DNA of 64,000 nucleotides from Paraburkholderia sacchari (GTDB lineage Bacteria; Pseudomonadota; Gammaproteobacteria; Burkholderiales; Burkholderiaceae). The notes below the pieces were generated by a model that searched no databases, had not been told where the DNA came from, and saw only the letters and a list, made by a program, of their open reading frames with translations. Location: the NCBI RefSeq assembly GCF_000785435.2, contig NZ_JTDB02000002.1, positions 572,543 to 636,542 on the forward strand, in the 5' to 3' direction. The stretch's first letter is position 1; the number at the start of each line of letters is the position of its first letter. Shown piece by piece: positions 17,718 through 26,988 of the stretch. Position numbers and translations under genes: made by a program.

Positions 17718-20700
17718 ATGAGTTACTTTCTGGACCGGTTGAAGTTCATGTCGCGTGTGAAGTCGACCTTCTCGAAGGGTCACGGCGCGGTGGTGAACGA
17801 AGACCGCAAGTGGGAAGACGGCTATCGCAGCCGCTGGCAGCACGACAAGATTGTGCGCTCGACCCACGGCGTAAACTGCACGGGTTCGTGCTCGTGGAAG
17901 GTCTACGTGAAGAACGGCTTGATCACGTGGGAAACGCAGCAGACCGACTACCCGCGCACACGCGCCGATTTGCCCAATCATGAACCGCGCGGGTGTCCGC
18001 GTGGCGCCTCGTACAGCTGGTACGTCTATTCGGCGCAGCGCGTGAAATATCCGATGATTCGCGGCCGCCTGATGGACATGTGGCGCGATGCGCGCCGCAC
18101 GCTCGATCCGGTCAAGGCCTGGGCCTCGATCGTCGAAAATCCCGAGAAGGCGGCGCGCTACAAGCGTGCGCGCGGCCAGGGCGGCTTCGTGCGCGCCGAC
18201 TGGGATACGGCCACCGAAATGATTGCGGCGGCCAACGCCTACACCGTGGGCGAGTACGGCCCGGACCGCGTGATCGGCTTCTCGCCGATTCCCGCCATGT
18301 CGATGGTCTCGTACGCGGCGGGTGCGCGCTACCTGAGCCTGATCGGCGGCGCGTGTCTTTCGTTCTACGACTGGTATTGCGATTTGCCGCCGTCCTCGCC
18401 GCAGATCTGGGGCGAACAGACCGACGTGCCCGAATCGGCCGACTGGTACAACTCGACGTATTTGATGGTGTGGGGTTCGAACGTACCGCAAACGCGCACG
18501 CCCGACGCCCACTTCTACACCGAGGTTCGCTACAAGGGCACCAAGACGGTGGCGGTCTCGTCGGACTTCGGCGAGATGGTGAAGTTCGGCGACATCTGGC
18601 TCGCGCCGAAGCAGGGCACCGACGCGGCGCTCGCGCTCGCGATGGGTCATGTGGTGCTCAAGGAATTCCACGCAAGCGGCAAATCCGCGTATTTCCGCGA
18701 TTATGTGAAGCAGTACACCGACATGCCGCTGCTCGTCACACTCGCCGAGCGTGACGGCGCCGTGGTGCCGGACCAGTTCCTGCGCGCCTCGCAGCTCACC
18801 GGCAATCTCGACGAAGCGAACAACCCGCAATGGAAGACGCTGGCGATCGACGCGGCCACGGGCGACATCGTCGCGCCGAACGGCTCGATCGGCTTCCGCT
18901 GGGGCGAGGGCGAGCACGATGGCGGCAAGAAGGTGGGCCGCTGGAACCTCGAAATGAAGGATGGAGGCAGCGGCCGCGAGATCGATCCGCGTCTCTCGCT
19001 GATCGATCAGCATGACGAAGTGGTGGAAGTGAGCCTCCCGTACTTCGGCGGCGAGCACGGTGCGCTGCTCGCGCGCCGTGTGCCCGCGAAGCGCGTGGCG
19101 CTCGCGGACGGCACGAGCGCACTGGTTGCGACCGTATACGACCTGCAGATGGCCAACTATGGCGTCGACCAGGGCCTCGGCGGCCCGAACGTGGCGTCCT
19201 CCTACGATGACGACGTGCCCTGCACGCCCGCATGGCAGGAGAAGCACACCACGGTGCCGCGCAAGCTCGTGATCCAGGTGGCGCGCGAATTTGCAGACAA
19301 CGCCGACCGCACGCATGGCAAGAGCATGGTGATCGTGGGCGCGGCCCTCAATCACTGGTATCACAACGACATGATCTACCGCGGCATCATCAATCTGCTG
19401 ATGATGTGCGGCTGTATCGGCCAAAGCGGCGGCGGCTGGGCGCACTACGTGGGCCAGGAAAAGCTGCGTCCGCAATTCGGCTGGGCGCCGCTCGCGTTCG
19501 CGCTCGACTGGCAGCGCCCGCCGCGCCAGATGAACGGCACGTCGTTCTTCTACAACCACACGAGCCAGTGGCGTCACGAGAAAGTCGGGATCGACGAGAT
19601 CCTCGGGCCGGGCGCCGACCGCAAGCGTTATCAGAACCTCTCGATGCTCGACCTCAACGCGAAGTCCGAGCGCATGGGCTGGCTGCCTTCGGCGCCGCAA
19701 CTGGGCGCAAACCCGCTCGACGTGGTGGACGCCGCGAAGCGCGCAGGCGTGCCGCCGGTGCAGTACACCGTCGAGAAACTGAAGTCAGGCGAACTGAACT
19801 TCGCCTGCGACGACCCCGACAATCCCGTGAACTTCCCGCGCAACATGTTCGTGTGGCGCTCGAATATTCTCGGCAGCTCGGGCAAGGGCCACGAGTACTT
19901 CCTGAAGTATTTGCTTGGCACGCAGAACGCGCTGTTCGGCGACGAAGCCGACGAGATCAAGCCGTCCGAAGTGAAGGTGCGCGAGGCGGCCGAGGGCAAG
20001 CTCGATCTGCTCACGGTGCTCGATTTCCGCATGAGCACCACGTGCCTGTACGGCGACATCGTGCTGCCGACGGCCACGTTCTACGAAAAGGACGACCTCA
20101 ACACGTCCGACATGCACCCGTTCATCCATCCGCTTTCCGAGGCCGTGCAGCCGCTGTGGGAAAGCAAGACCGACTGGGAGATCTACAAGGCGATCGCGAA
20201 GAAGTTCTCGGAGATCGGCGGCGAACACCTCGGCACGCGTACCGACCTCGTCTGCACGCCGCTCATGCACGACACGCCGGGCGAACTCGGCCAGGCGTTC
20301 GAGCCGAAGGACTGGCGCCACGGCGAATGCGATTTGATTCCGGGCAAGACCGCGCCGTCGATGACGGTGGTGGAGCGCGACTATCGCGAGATCTATAACA
20401 AGTTCACCTCGGTCGGGCCGCTGCTCGACAAGCTAGGCAACGGCGGCAAGGGCATCAACTGGAACACCCAGCATGAAGTGGGCGAACTCGCTCACCTCAC
20501 GGGCACCCATGGCGATGCGCGCTCAGGCGTGACGGCAGGACGCCCGCGCCTCGAGACCGCCATCGACGCCGCCGAGATGATTCTCACCTTCGCGCCCGAA
20601 ACCAACGGCCACGTCGCGGTGAAGGCGTGGGACGCGCTTTCGAAGATCACGGGCCGCGACCATACGCATCTGGCCGAAGGCCGCGAGCACGACAAGATCC

Positions 20701-21449
20701 GCTTTCGCGACGTGCAGGCGCAGCCGCGCAAGATCATCTCCGCACCCACGTGGTCGGGGCTCGAATCGGAAGAGGTGAGCTACAACGCCGGCTACACGAA
20801 CGTGCATGAGCTGATTCCATGGCGCACGCTCACGGGCCGCCAGCAGTTCTATCAGGATCACCGCTGGATGCTCGATTTCGGCGAAGGCTTCTGCAACTAC
20901 AAGCCGGCCATCGACACAAAGACGATTGCGCCGATGCTCGGCGCGAAGCCCAACGGCGAAAGCGAGCTGGTGCTGAACTGGATCACGCCACACCAGAAGT
21001 GGGGCATCCACTCCACCTACACGGACAACCTGCGCATGCTCACGCTCTCGCGCGGCGGCCCGCATGTGTGGGTCTCGGAGGTCGAGGCGAAGGAAGCGGG
21101 TCTCGTCGATAACGACTGGGTCGAAGTGTTCAACGTGAACGGCACGCTCACTGCGCGCGTCGTGGTGAGCCAGCGCGTGCCGCGCGGCATGTGCCTCATG
21201 TATCACGCCCAGGAAAAGATCATCAACGTGCCTGGCGCGGAAACGAGCGGCAAGCGCGGCGGCATTCACAACTCGGTCACGCGCACGGTGCTCAAGCCCA
21301 CGCACATGATCGGCGGTTACGCGCAGTTGGCATACGGCTTCAATTACTACGGCACGGTCGGCAGCAATCGCGACGAATACGTGATCGTTCGCAAGATGAA
21401 GAAGGTCGAGTGGCTCGAAGGCCCGATGAAGGAAGGAGCAGCATCATGA
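17718..21449 (+). CDS. narG: respiratory nitrate reductase alpha subunit NarG
   Basis: NarG is the catalytic molybdenum subunit that reduces nitrate to nitrite on the cytoplasmic face of the inner membrane with electrons from NarH. The 1243-residue protein has the FS0 [4Fe-4S] ligands His50, Cys54, Cys58 (STHGVNCTGSC) and Cys93 (RGCPRGASYS), and the Mo ligand Asp222 in SFYDWYCDLP. These are the same numbers as in E. coli NarG. C-terminal molybdopterin-binding segments follow (GGYAQLAYGFNYYGTVGSNRDE). The stop overlaps narH by ATGA. Full length, with no frame disruption seen. Confidence 0.96.
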   Translation: MSYFLDRLKFMSRVKSTFSKGHGAVVNEDRKWEDGYRSRWQHDKIVRSTHGVNCTGSCSWKVYVKNGLITWETQQTDYPRTRADLPNHEPRGCPRGASYSWYVYSAQRVKYPMIRGRLMDMWRDARRTLDPVKAWASIVENPEKAARYKRARGQGGFVRADWDTATEMIAAANAYTVGEYGPDRVIGFSPIPAMSMVSYAAGARYLSLIGGACLSFYDWYCDLPPSSPQIWGEQTDVPESADWYNSTYLMVWGSNVPQTRTPDAHFYTEVRYKGTKTVAVSSDFGEMVKFGDIWLAPKQGTDAALALAMGHVVLKEFHASGKSAYFRDYVKQYTDMPLLVTLAERDGAVVPDQFLRASQLTGNLDEANNPQWKTLAIDAATGDIVAPNGSIGFRWGEGEHDGGKKVGRWNLEMKDGGSGREIDPRLSLIDQHDEVVEVSLPYFGGEHGALLARRVPAKRVALADGTSALVATVYDLQMANYGVDQGLGGPNVASSYDDDVPCTPAWQEKHTTVPRKLVIQVAREFADNADRTHGKSMVIVGAALNHWYHNDMIYRGIINLLMMCGCIGQSGGGWAHYVGQEKLRPQFGWAPLAFALDWQRPPRQMNGTSFFYNHTSQWRHEKVGIDEILGPGADRKRYQNLSMLDLNAKSERMGWLPSAPQLGANPLDVVDAAKRAGVPPVQYTVEKLKSGELNFACDDPDNPVNFPRNMFVWRSNILGSSGKGHEYFLKYLLGTQNALFGDEADEIKPSEVKVREAAEGKLDLLTVLDFRMSTTCLYGDIVLPTATFYEKDDLNTSDMHPFIHPLSEAVQPLWESKTDWEIYKAIAKKFSEIGGEHLGTRTDLVCTPLMHDTPGELGQAFEPKDWRHGECDLIPGKTAPSMTVVERDYREIYNKFTSVGPLLDKLGNGGKGINWNTQHEVGELAHLTGTHGDARSGVTAGRPRLETAIDAAEMILTFAPETNGHVAVKAWDALSKITGRDHTHLAEGREHDKIRFRDVQAQPRKIISAPTWSGLESEEVSYNAGYTNVHELIPWRTLTGRQQFYQDHRWMLDFGEGFCNYKPAIDTKTIAPMLGAKPNGESELVLNWITPHQKWGIHSTYTDNLRMLTLSRGGPHVWVSEVEAKEAGLVDNDWVEVFNVNGTLTARVVVSQRVPRGMCLMYHAQEKIINVPGAETSGKRGGIHNSVTRTVLKPTHMIGGYAQLAYGFNYYGTVGSNRDEYVIVRKMKKVEWLEGPMKEGAAS

Positions 21450-22999
21450 AAATCCGCGCTCAGGTGGCGATGGTCCTGAATCTGGACAAGTGCATCGGCT
21501 GCCATACGTGCTCCGTCACGTGCAAGAACGTGTGGACCTCGCGCGACGGCGTCGAGTACGCGTGGTTCAACAACGTCGAGACGAAGCCCGGCATCGGTTA
21601 TCCGAAGGAATGGGAAAACCAGGAGAAGTGGAAGGGTGGCTGGGTGCGCAACCCGAATGGCAAGCTCGAGCCGCGCCAGGGGCCCAAGCTCAAGGTGCTG
21701 GCCAACCTCTTCGCCAACCCGAATCTGCCGGCCATCGACGACTACTACGAGCCGTTCACCTACGACTACGAGCATCTGCAAAAGGCGGGTCTCTCGGAGA
21801 CGCCGCCCACGGCGCGCCCTGTCTCGGTGATCACCGGCAAGAAGATGGACAAGATCCATTGGGGTCCTAACTGGGAAGACGACCTCGGCGGCGAGTTCGA
21901 ATCGCGCAGCCGCGACCAGCTCTTCGAGAATGTGCAGAAGGAGATGTACTCGAGCTTCGAGAACACCTTCATGATGTATCTGCCGCGTCTGTGCGAGCAC
22001 TGCCTGAACCCGGCGTGCGTGGCGTCGTGCCCTTCGGGCTCGGTCTACAAGCGCGAGGACGACGGCATCGTGCTCGTCGACCAGGACAAGTGCCGCGGCT
22101 GGCGCATGTGCATCTCGGGCTGCCCGTACAAGAAGATGTATTTCAACTGGAAGAGCGGCAAGGCCGAGAAGTGCATCTTCTGCTATCCGCGCATCGAAGC
22201 CGGTCAGCCGACGGTGTGCTCGGAAACCTGCGTGGGCCGCATCCGCTATCTGGGCGTGATGCTCTACGACGCGGATCGCATTGGCGAGGCCGCTGCCGTC
22301 GAGTCGACCCAGGACCTGTACGCGTCGCAACTCGACGTGTTCCTCGATCCGCACGATCCGGATATCCAGGCCGAGGCGCTGCGCCAGGGCGTGCCGCAAA
22401 GCTGGCTCGATGCGGCCGTGAAGTCGCCCGTGTACCGCATGGCGGTCGAGTGGAAGATCGCGTTCCCGCTGCACCCCGAGTACCGCACGCTGCCGATGGT
22501 CTGGTACGTGCCGCCGCTCTCGCCGATCCAGTCGGCCGCGGACGCGGGTCATATCGGCATGGACGGCGTGATTCCCGATGTGGCGAGCCTGCGCATTCCC
22601 ATGCGCTATCTCGCGAACCTGCTCACTGCGGGCGACGAGAAGCCCGTGATATCGGCGCTCAACCGCATGCTTACGATGCGCGCGTACAAGCGTACGCAGT
22701 CGGTGGACGGCGTGAACGACAACGCGCTGCTCAAGCGCGCGGGCCTCACCGCCGAACAGGTCGAGGACATGTACCGCACCATGGCGATCGCGAACTACGA
22801 GGACCGCTTCGTGGTGCCGTCGTCGCACAAGGAAATGGTTGAGGACTCGTTCAATGAGAAGGGCAGTTGCGGCTTCTCGTTCGGCAACGGGTGCTCAGGC
22901 GGCGTTTCGGATGGCTCGCTCTTCGGCACGAAGCACGAGGGCAGCGTGGTGTTCGCCGATATGCCGAAGTCGCGCCGCAAGGCTACGTCGGAAAGCTGA
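21446..22999 (+). CDS. narH: respiratory nitrate reductase beta subunit NarH
   Basis: NarH is the iron-sulfur electron-transfer subunit between NarI haem and NarG. The 517-residue protein starts MKIRAQVAMVLNLDKCIGCH with cluster Cys16, 19, 22 and 26. It has further ferredoxin-type groups in CEHCLNPACVASCPSG and in KCRGWRMCISGCPYKK; the Trp there replaces a Cys and marks the [3Fe-4S] site. A last cluster lies in EKCIFCYPRIEAG and VCSETC. That gives the expected three [4Fe-4S] and one [3Fe-4S]. The start overlaps narG by 4 bp. Confidence 0.96.
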   Translation: MKIRAQVAMVLNLDKCIGCHTCSVTCKNVWTSRDGVEYAWFNNVETKPGIGYPKEWENQEKWKGGWVRNPNGKLEPRQGPKLKVLANLFANPNLPAIDDYYEPFTYDYEHLQKAGLSETPPTARPVSVITGKKMDKIHWGPNWEDDLGGEFESRSRDQLFENVQKEMYSSFENTFMMYLPRLCEHCLNPACVASCPSGSVYKREDDGIVLVDQDKCRGWRMCISGCPYKKMYFNWKSGKAEKCIFCYPRIEAGQPTVCSETCVGRIRYLGVMLYDADRIGEAAAVESTQDLYASQLDVFLDPHDPDIQAEALRQGVPQSWLDAAVKSPVYRMAVEWKIAFPLHPEYRTLPMVWYVPPLSPIQSAADAGHIGMDGVIPDVASLRIPMRYLANLLTAGDEKPVISALNRMLTMRAYKRTQSVDGVNDNALLKRAGLTAEQVEDMYRTMAIANYEDRFVVPSSHKEMVEDSFNEKGSCGFSFGNGCSGGVSDGSLFGTKHEGSVVFADMPKSRRKATSES

Positions 23000-23012
23000 G
23001 GAGGACACCATC

Positions 23013-23714
23013 ATGTCGATCTATTCCGTTCTCTCCGCGCTGCTCGACTATCCCGAGCAGCCCCTGCTCGATGCGCTCGACGAAATCGAGGGCGTGCTCG
23101 CCACCTCGCCGCACGGGTCGTTCGCCGCGCGCGAACTCGCGCCGCTCATTGCGGCGCTGCGCGAGCGCTCGCTCACGGAGTCGCAGGAAATCTATGTAGC
23201 GACGTTCGATCGCAATCCGCGCCACTCGCTCCATCTGTTCGAGCACGTGCACGGCGAAAGCCGCGCGCGTGGCCAGGCGATGGTCGATCTGCTCGACGAA
23301 TATCGCAGCTTCGGCCTCGATGTCACTGCCAGCGAGTTGCCCGATTACGTGCCGCTCTTTCTCGAAGTGCTCGGCCTGATCAGCGACGAAGAAGCCAGCG
23401 CGCTGCTCGGCGAGGCGATTCACGTGCTCGCCGCGCTCGGCAAGCAGCTCGAGCGCGACGAGAGCCCCTACGCCGCCATCTTCGCCGTGCTGTGCGAGAT
23501 GAGCGTGGTCGAGCCGCTGCCGATCACCGGCGCGCCGATACGCGACATGGACGAAGCGCTCGAGCGCTTCGGCACGGGCGCCGACGGCGTCGAGCCCCTC
23601 CTGCAGCCGTTCGGCGCTGGTGCCGCGAACGCGCCGCAGATTGTCCAGTTCCACCCGCGCGCGGCGCATGCAGCTTCGTCCGCCATGCCCGGTCGCACAA
23701 AGGAAATGCAATGA
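23013..23714 (+). CDS. narJ: nitrate reductase molybdenum cofactor assembly chaperone NarJ
   Basis: NarJ is a cytoplasmic chaperone that binds apo-NarG and is needed for cofactor insertion before membrane attachment; it is not part of the final enzyme. The 233-residue all-helical protein begins MSIYSVLSALLDYPEQPLLD and has the family motif YVATFDRNPRHSLHLFEHVHGES. A strong GAGGAG site lies 10 nt before ATG 23013. Its stop overlaps the narI start (ATGA), so NarJ and NarI are coupled. Confidence 0.94.
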   Translation: MSIYSVLSALLDYPEQPLLDALDEIEGVLATSPHGSFAARELAPLIAALRERSLTESQEIYVATFDRNPRHSLHLFEHVHGESRARGQAMVDLLDEYRSFGLDVTASELPDYVPLFLEVLGLISDEEASALLGEAIHVLAALGKQLERDESPYAAIFAVLCEMSVVEPLPITGAPIRDMDEALERFGTGADGVEPLLQPFGAGAANAPQIVQFHPRAAHAASSAMPGRTKEMQ

Positions 23715-24394
23715 ACATGTTCAACCAGTTTCTGTTCGGCATCTATCCGTACATCGCCGCATCGGTCTTCCTGTTCGGCTCGCTCGCGCGCTTCGAGCGC
23801 GAGCAGTACACGTGGAAGGCCGACAGTTCGCAATTGCTCTATCGCGGGCAACTGCGTCTCGGCAATATCCTCTTTCACATCGGCATTCTCGGGCTCTTCG
23901 CCGGGCACCTCGTGGGCCTGCTCACGCCTGTCGCGGTCTGGGACTGGCTCGGCGTGCCGCATGAGGCCAAGCAGCTCGTGGCGATGGTCGCCGGCGGCGT
24001 GATGGGCACGATGTGTCTCGCGGGTCTCGCGATCCTGCTGCACCGCCGCTTCACGAACGCGCGCATTTCGGCGGTCACGCGCTTCGGCGACAAGGTGCTG
24101 CTGCTGTGGATCCTCGTCACGCTGCTGCTCGGGCTCACGACGATCGGCGCATCGGCGAGCCATATGGATGGTGCCATGATGGTGCGCTTCATGAACTGGG
24201 CGCAGCACATCGTCACGTTCCGTGGCGACGCCGCGAGCTACGTGGTCGACGCGCCGCTTGTGTTCCGCCTGCATCTGTTCATGGGCATGACGCTGTTCGT
24301 GATCTTCCCGTTCACGCGTCTCGTGCACGTGTGGAGCGGGCTGGCTTCGGTCACCTATTTGTCGCGCGCATGGCAGCTCGTGCGCAGCCGCTAG
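23711..24394 (+). CDS. narI: respiratory nitrate reductase gamma subunit NarI
   Basis: NarI is the membrane cytochrome b that oxidises quinol and anchors NarGH. The 227-residue protein has five hydrophobic helices. The haem ligands are visible as His56 and His66 (LFHIGILGLFAGHL) and His188 and His206 (RLHLFMG; LVHVWSG), one residue shifted from the E. coli positions at the second pair. The start at 23711 gives the ATGA overlap with narJ; an ATG two codons later is also possible. A 9-bp tandem repeat and a terminator follow. Confidence 0.95.
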   Translation: MNMFNQFLFGIYPYIAASVFLFGSLARFEREQYTWKADSSQLLYRGQLRLGNILFHIGILGLFAGHLVGLLTPVAVWDWLGVPHEAKQLVAMVAGGVMGTMCLAGLAILLHRRFTNARISAVTRFGDKVLLLWILVTLLLGLTTIGASASHMDGAMMVRFMNWAQHIVTFRGDAASYVVDAPLVFRLHLFMGMTLFVIFPFTRLVHVWSGLASVTYLSRAWQLVRSR

Positions 24395-24446
24395 GCATGC
24401 GCCTGAGGCGCGCCGCCGGCCTGGCTCGCCTGTCTTCATTGCGACG

Positions 24447-24505
24447 TTGTTGAAGTTGCCGAAGTCGCTGAAGTTGCCGTAGTTGCCGTAGTTGCCGTAG
24501 TTGCC
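24447..24505 (+). repeat. 9-bp tandem repeat after narI
   Basis: Six and a half 9-bp units: TTGTTGAAG, TTGCCGAAG, TCGCTGAAG, then TTGCCGTAG three times identically and a partial TTGCC. They begin 53 nt after the narI stop and end just before the terminator hairpin. Confidence 0.8.
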
Positions 24506-24511
24506 TCTGGG

Positions 24512-24537
24512 CGGCCGTGGGGATCGGCCGTTCTTTT
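24512..24537 (+). terminator. terminator of the nar operon
   Basis: CGGCCG (24512-24517) pairs with CGGCCG (24525-24530) across a 7-nt loop, followed by TTCTTTT. It separates narGHJI from narXL. Confidence 0.55.
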
Positions 24538-24743
24538 GCGGGGAGCAAGCGATACGTGAGCTCCCTTTTTTTATGCTTTTTTATGCCTTTTCACCGAACA
24601 CCCGGATGGCACGCCATCGCGAACTGGCGCATAGTGTCGCAGTCCACGGCTAATCCGGCCGCCGGTCGTGCTGTTTGCGATACGTCAACCGATAATGAGG
24701 CATACCGGCGCCCGCGCGCCGCACTTCGTTCTCCGTGTCTTTT

Positions 24744-26897
24744 ATGGCGATGACCCGTTCTCCCGATTCCGGCGCCCGCTCCGGGCCGCATCTGGCGGCT
24801 GCCGGAGCCGCTATTTCAGGCGCTCAGTCAGCCGCTACTTCAGCCGCTACTTCAGCCGCTCAGTCAGCCGCTCAGTCAGCCGCTCAGTCAGCCGCTCAGT
24901 CAGCCGCTACTTCAGGCTCCACATCGGCCGCCACTTCAGCCGGCTCGCTGGCGCCCTTCCGCCGCCGCCTGTCCACGCGCATCGTTGTGCTCTCCACGGT
25001 CGTGCTCGCGATCGTGCTCACGATGATCGGCGGCACGCTCTGGCTCTCGTGGCAGCTCGAAGGCGCGGGCGCCGCGATCAACGACGCGGGCAGCCTGCGC
25101 ATGCGCGCGAATGCGGTGGCCATCGAACTGTGGGAAAGCCGCCAGGGCAGGCCTTCGCGACTCGATGCGCAGATCGGCCAGCTCAACGAAACCCTGCGCC
25201 AACTGCACGAAGGCAACGCGGCTCGCCCGCTATTCCTGCCCGACGATGTGCTGATTCGCCGCCAATTCGACCGGGTTGCCACGTCGTGGCACGAACGGCT
25301 CGAGCCGGCCGTGCAGCGCGACCGCGTTCTGGGCTTGGGTGCGCCGTCTGCGTATCTTGCGCTGCTGCCCGGCTTCGTCGATGACGCCAATCGGCTAGTC
25401 GTGCTGATCGAGCGCGAGAACGCGCGCAAGACAGCGTGGCTGCGCACTTCGCAGATCGCCCTCGCGGCGCTCTCGTGCGTGGGCACCGTGGCGATCGTCT
25501 ATCTGCTTTACCTGTGGTTCGTGGTGCCCGTGCAGCGCCTGCAGGACGGGCTCGCGCGCATCGAGGCGCAGGAGTTCGATACGCGTTTGCCCGTCGATAC
25601 GCGCGACGAATTCGGCCATCTCGCGCAGGGGTTCAACCAGATGGTCGCCGAGCTGCAAGCGCTGTATCAGGACCTCGCCGCGCGCGTGGACGTGAAGACC
25701 GCGCAACTGGCAGCGCAGAATCGCGAGCTGCGCATCCTGTACGAAATGGCGGCCTTCCTCAATACGCCGGGGCCGATGGAGCCGCTGTGCCGCGATTTCC
25801 TCACGCGCCTGATGCGCGAGTTCGAGGCCGATGGCGGGACGGTGCGCATCGCCTCCGGCGATGAAGACAATCTGCATCTGCTGGTCGCCGAAGGCCTGCC
25901 GGAGGACATCGTGCGCGCCGAGCAATGCATGCCCGCGCAAGACTGCGCATGCGGGGCCGCGTCGGCGGAAGAGCCGGTGGTGGTCGATCTGCGCAACCTC
26001 GTTGCCGGCGCGGGCGCCAAGGGGCGCATGCCCGCCATGAGCGACGCCGAGCGCGAGCATGCGCAGCATTGCTTGCGCGCGGGTTTCGCGAGCGTCGCGG
26101 TATTCGGCATCGTTTCGCAGAGCGAGCCGCTCGGAACGTTCTCGCTGCACTTTCGGCGCGAGCGCGAGATGCCACCCTCGGAAGTTCAGCTGCTGCAAAC
26201 GCTCGGCCGCCATCTCGGCGTGGCGCTGAAGAACCGGCGCCTCGCGGCGCTCGCGCGCCAGCTCGCGGTTTCGGAGGAGCGCAATCTCGTCGCCCAGGGG
26301 CTGCACGACAGCATTGCGCAGGGGCTGAGCTTTCTGAAGATGCAGGTGCACCTGCTCGATGGCGCGGTGGCCGACGGCAACCTCGACGAAGCGCGCGAGA
26401 TCGTGCCGCTGCTCGCGGGCGGCGTGAAGGAGAGCTACGACGACGTGCGCGAGCTGCTGCTGAACTTCCGCTCGAAGCTCGAGTCGGGCGCGCTGCGGCC
26501 CGCGGTGGACGACACGGTGGCGCGCTTTCGGCGCCAGTCCGACGCCGAGCTGACCCTCGATTATCGCGACGAGGGCGGCCCGTCGCTGCCGGCCGATCAG
26601 CAACTCCAGGTCCTGTTCGTGCTACAGGAGGCGCTGTCGAACATCCGCAAGCATGCCGAGGCGCAGCACGTGCATGTGAGTGTGGTCAACCGGCGCGACT
26701 TCCGTCTCACCATCGAAGATGATGGCGTAGGCTACGATCCTGCCGACATTGCCGCGCGCGGCGAGGCCCATGTCGGTTTCCATATCATGCGCGAGCGCGC
26801 CAAGCGTCTCGCGGGAACGCTCACGCTCGACAGCGCGCCGGGGCGCGGCTCGCGCGTGGAACTCGTGCTGCCGGCCGCGAGCCGCAAGGCGGCTTGA
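24744..26897 (+). CDS. narX: nitrate/nitrite sensor histidine kinase NarX
   Basis: NarX is an inner-membrane sensor that autophosphorylates in response to nitrate and activates NarL. The 717-residue protein has a first membrane helix (IVVLSTVVLAIVLTMIGG) and the periplasmic P-box GAAINDAGSLRMRANA that binds nitrate. A second helix near residue 240 and a HAMP linker follow, then a GAF-like central module, the HisKA_3 box with His521 (VAQGLHDSIAQGLS), and an HATPase domain with DDGVGYDP and GFHIMRERA. Residues 29-56 are seven copies of Ser-Ala-Ala-[Gln/Thr] encoded by a 12-bp tandem repeat, an oddity ahead of the first helix. ATG 24744 was chosen over GTG 24735. Confidence 0.92.
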   Translation: MAMTRSPDSGARSGPHLAAAGAAISGAQSAATSAATSAAQSAAQSAAQSAAQSAATSGSTSAATSAGSLAPFRRRLSTRIVVLSTVVLAIVLTMIGGTLWLSWQLEGAGAAINDAGSLRMRANAVAIELWESRQGRPSRLDAQIGQLNETLRQLHEGNAARPLFLPDDVLIRRQFDRVATSWHERLEPAVQRDRVLGLGAPSAYLALLPGFVDDANRLVVLIERENARKTAWLRTSQIALAALSCVGTVAIVYLLYLWFVVPVQRLQDGLARIEAQEFDTRLPVDTRDEFGHLAQGFNQMVAELQALYQDLAARVDVKTAQLAAQNRELRILYEMAAFLNTPGPMEPLCRDFLTRLMREFEADGGTVRIASGDEDNLHLLVAEGLPEDIVRAEQCMPAQDCACGAASAEEPVVVDLRNLVAGAGAKGRMPAMSDAEREHAQHCLRAGFASVAVFGIVSQSEPLGTFSLHFRREREMPPSEVQLLQTLGRHLGVALKNRRLAALARQLAVSEERNLVAQGLHDSIAQGLSFLKMQVHLLDGAVADGNLDEAREIVPLLAGGVKESYDDVRELLLNFRSKLESGALRPAVDDTVARFRRQSDAELTLDYRDEGGPSLPADQQLQVLFVLQEALSNIRKHAEAQHVHVSVVNRRDFRLTIEDDGVGYDPADIAARGEAHVGFHIMRERAKRLAGTLTLDSAPGRGSRVELVLPAASRKAA
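24828..24911 (+). repeat. 12-bp in-frame tandem repeat in narX
   Basis: Seven exact-length units: TCAGCCGCTACT twice, TCAGCCGCTCAG four times, then TCAGCCGCTACT once. They encode (SAAT)2(SAAQ)4SAAT. The four identical copies favour slippage, and a gain or loss of units keeps the frame. Confidence 0.9.
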
Positions 26898-26988
26898 TTC
26901 GCTTTATTCGTTTTATTCGCTCGATCCACCCGAGGCACTGGGCTTCGCGCCACCACAGACCGAATCGCCACGATCCGAATTTCAGGCC

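Larger units (their letters stand above)
24395..24743. other. narI-narX intergenic region
   Basis: 349 bp that hold the 9-bp tandem repeat (24447-24505), a terminator-like hairpin (24512-24537) and T-rich stretches (24562-24596). Any narX promoter must lie in the last 150 bp, but no clear -35/-10 pair or FNR box stood out. Confidence 0.5.

Noticed and set aside
17697..19700. 667-codon minus-strand open frame over the start of narG
   Set aside because: Antisense to narG, whose Fe-S and Mo ligands are all present; no recognisable product.
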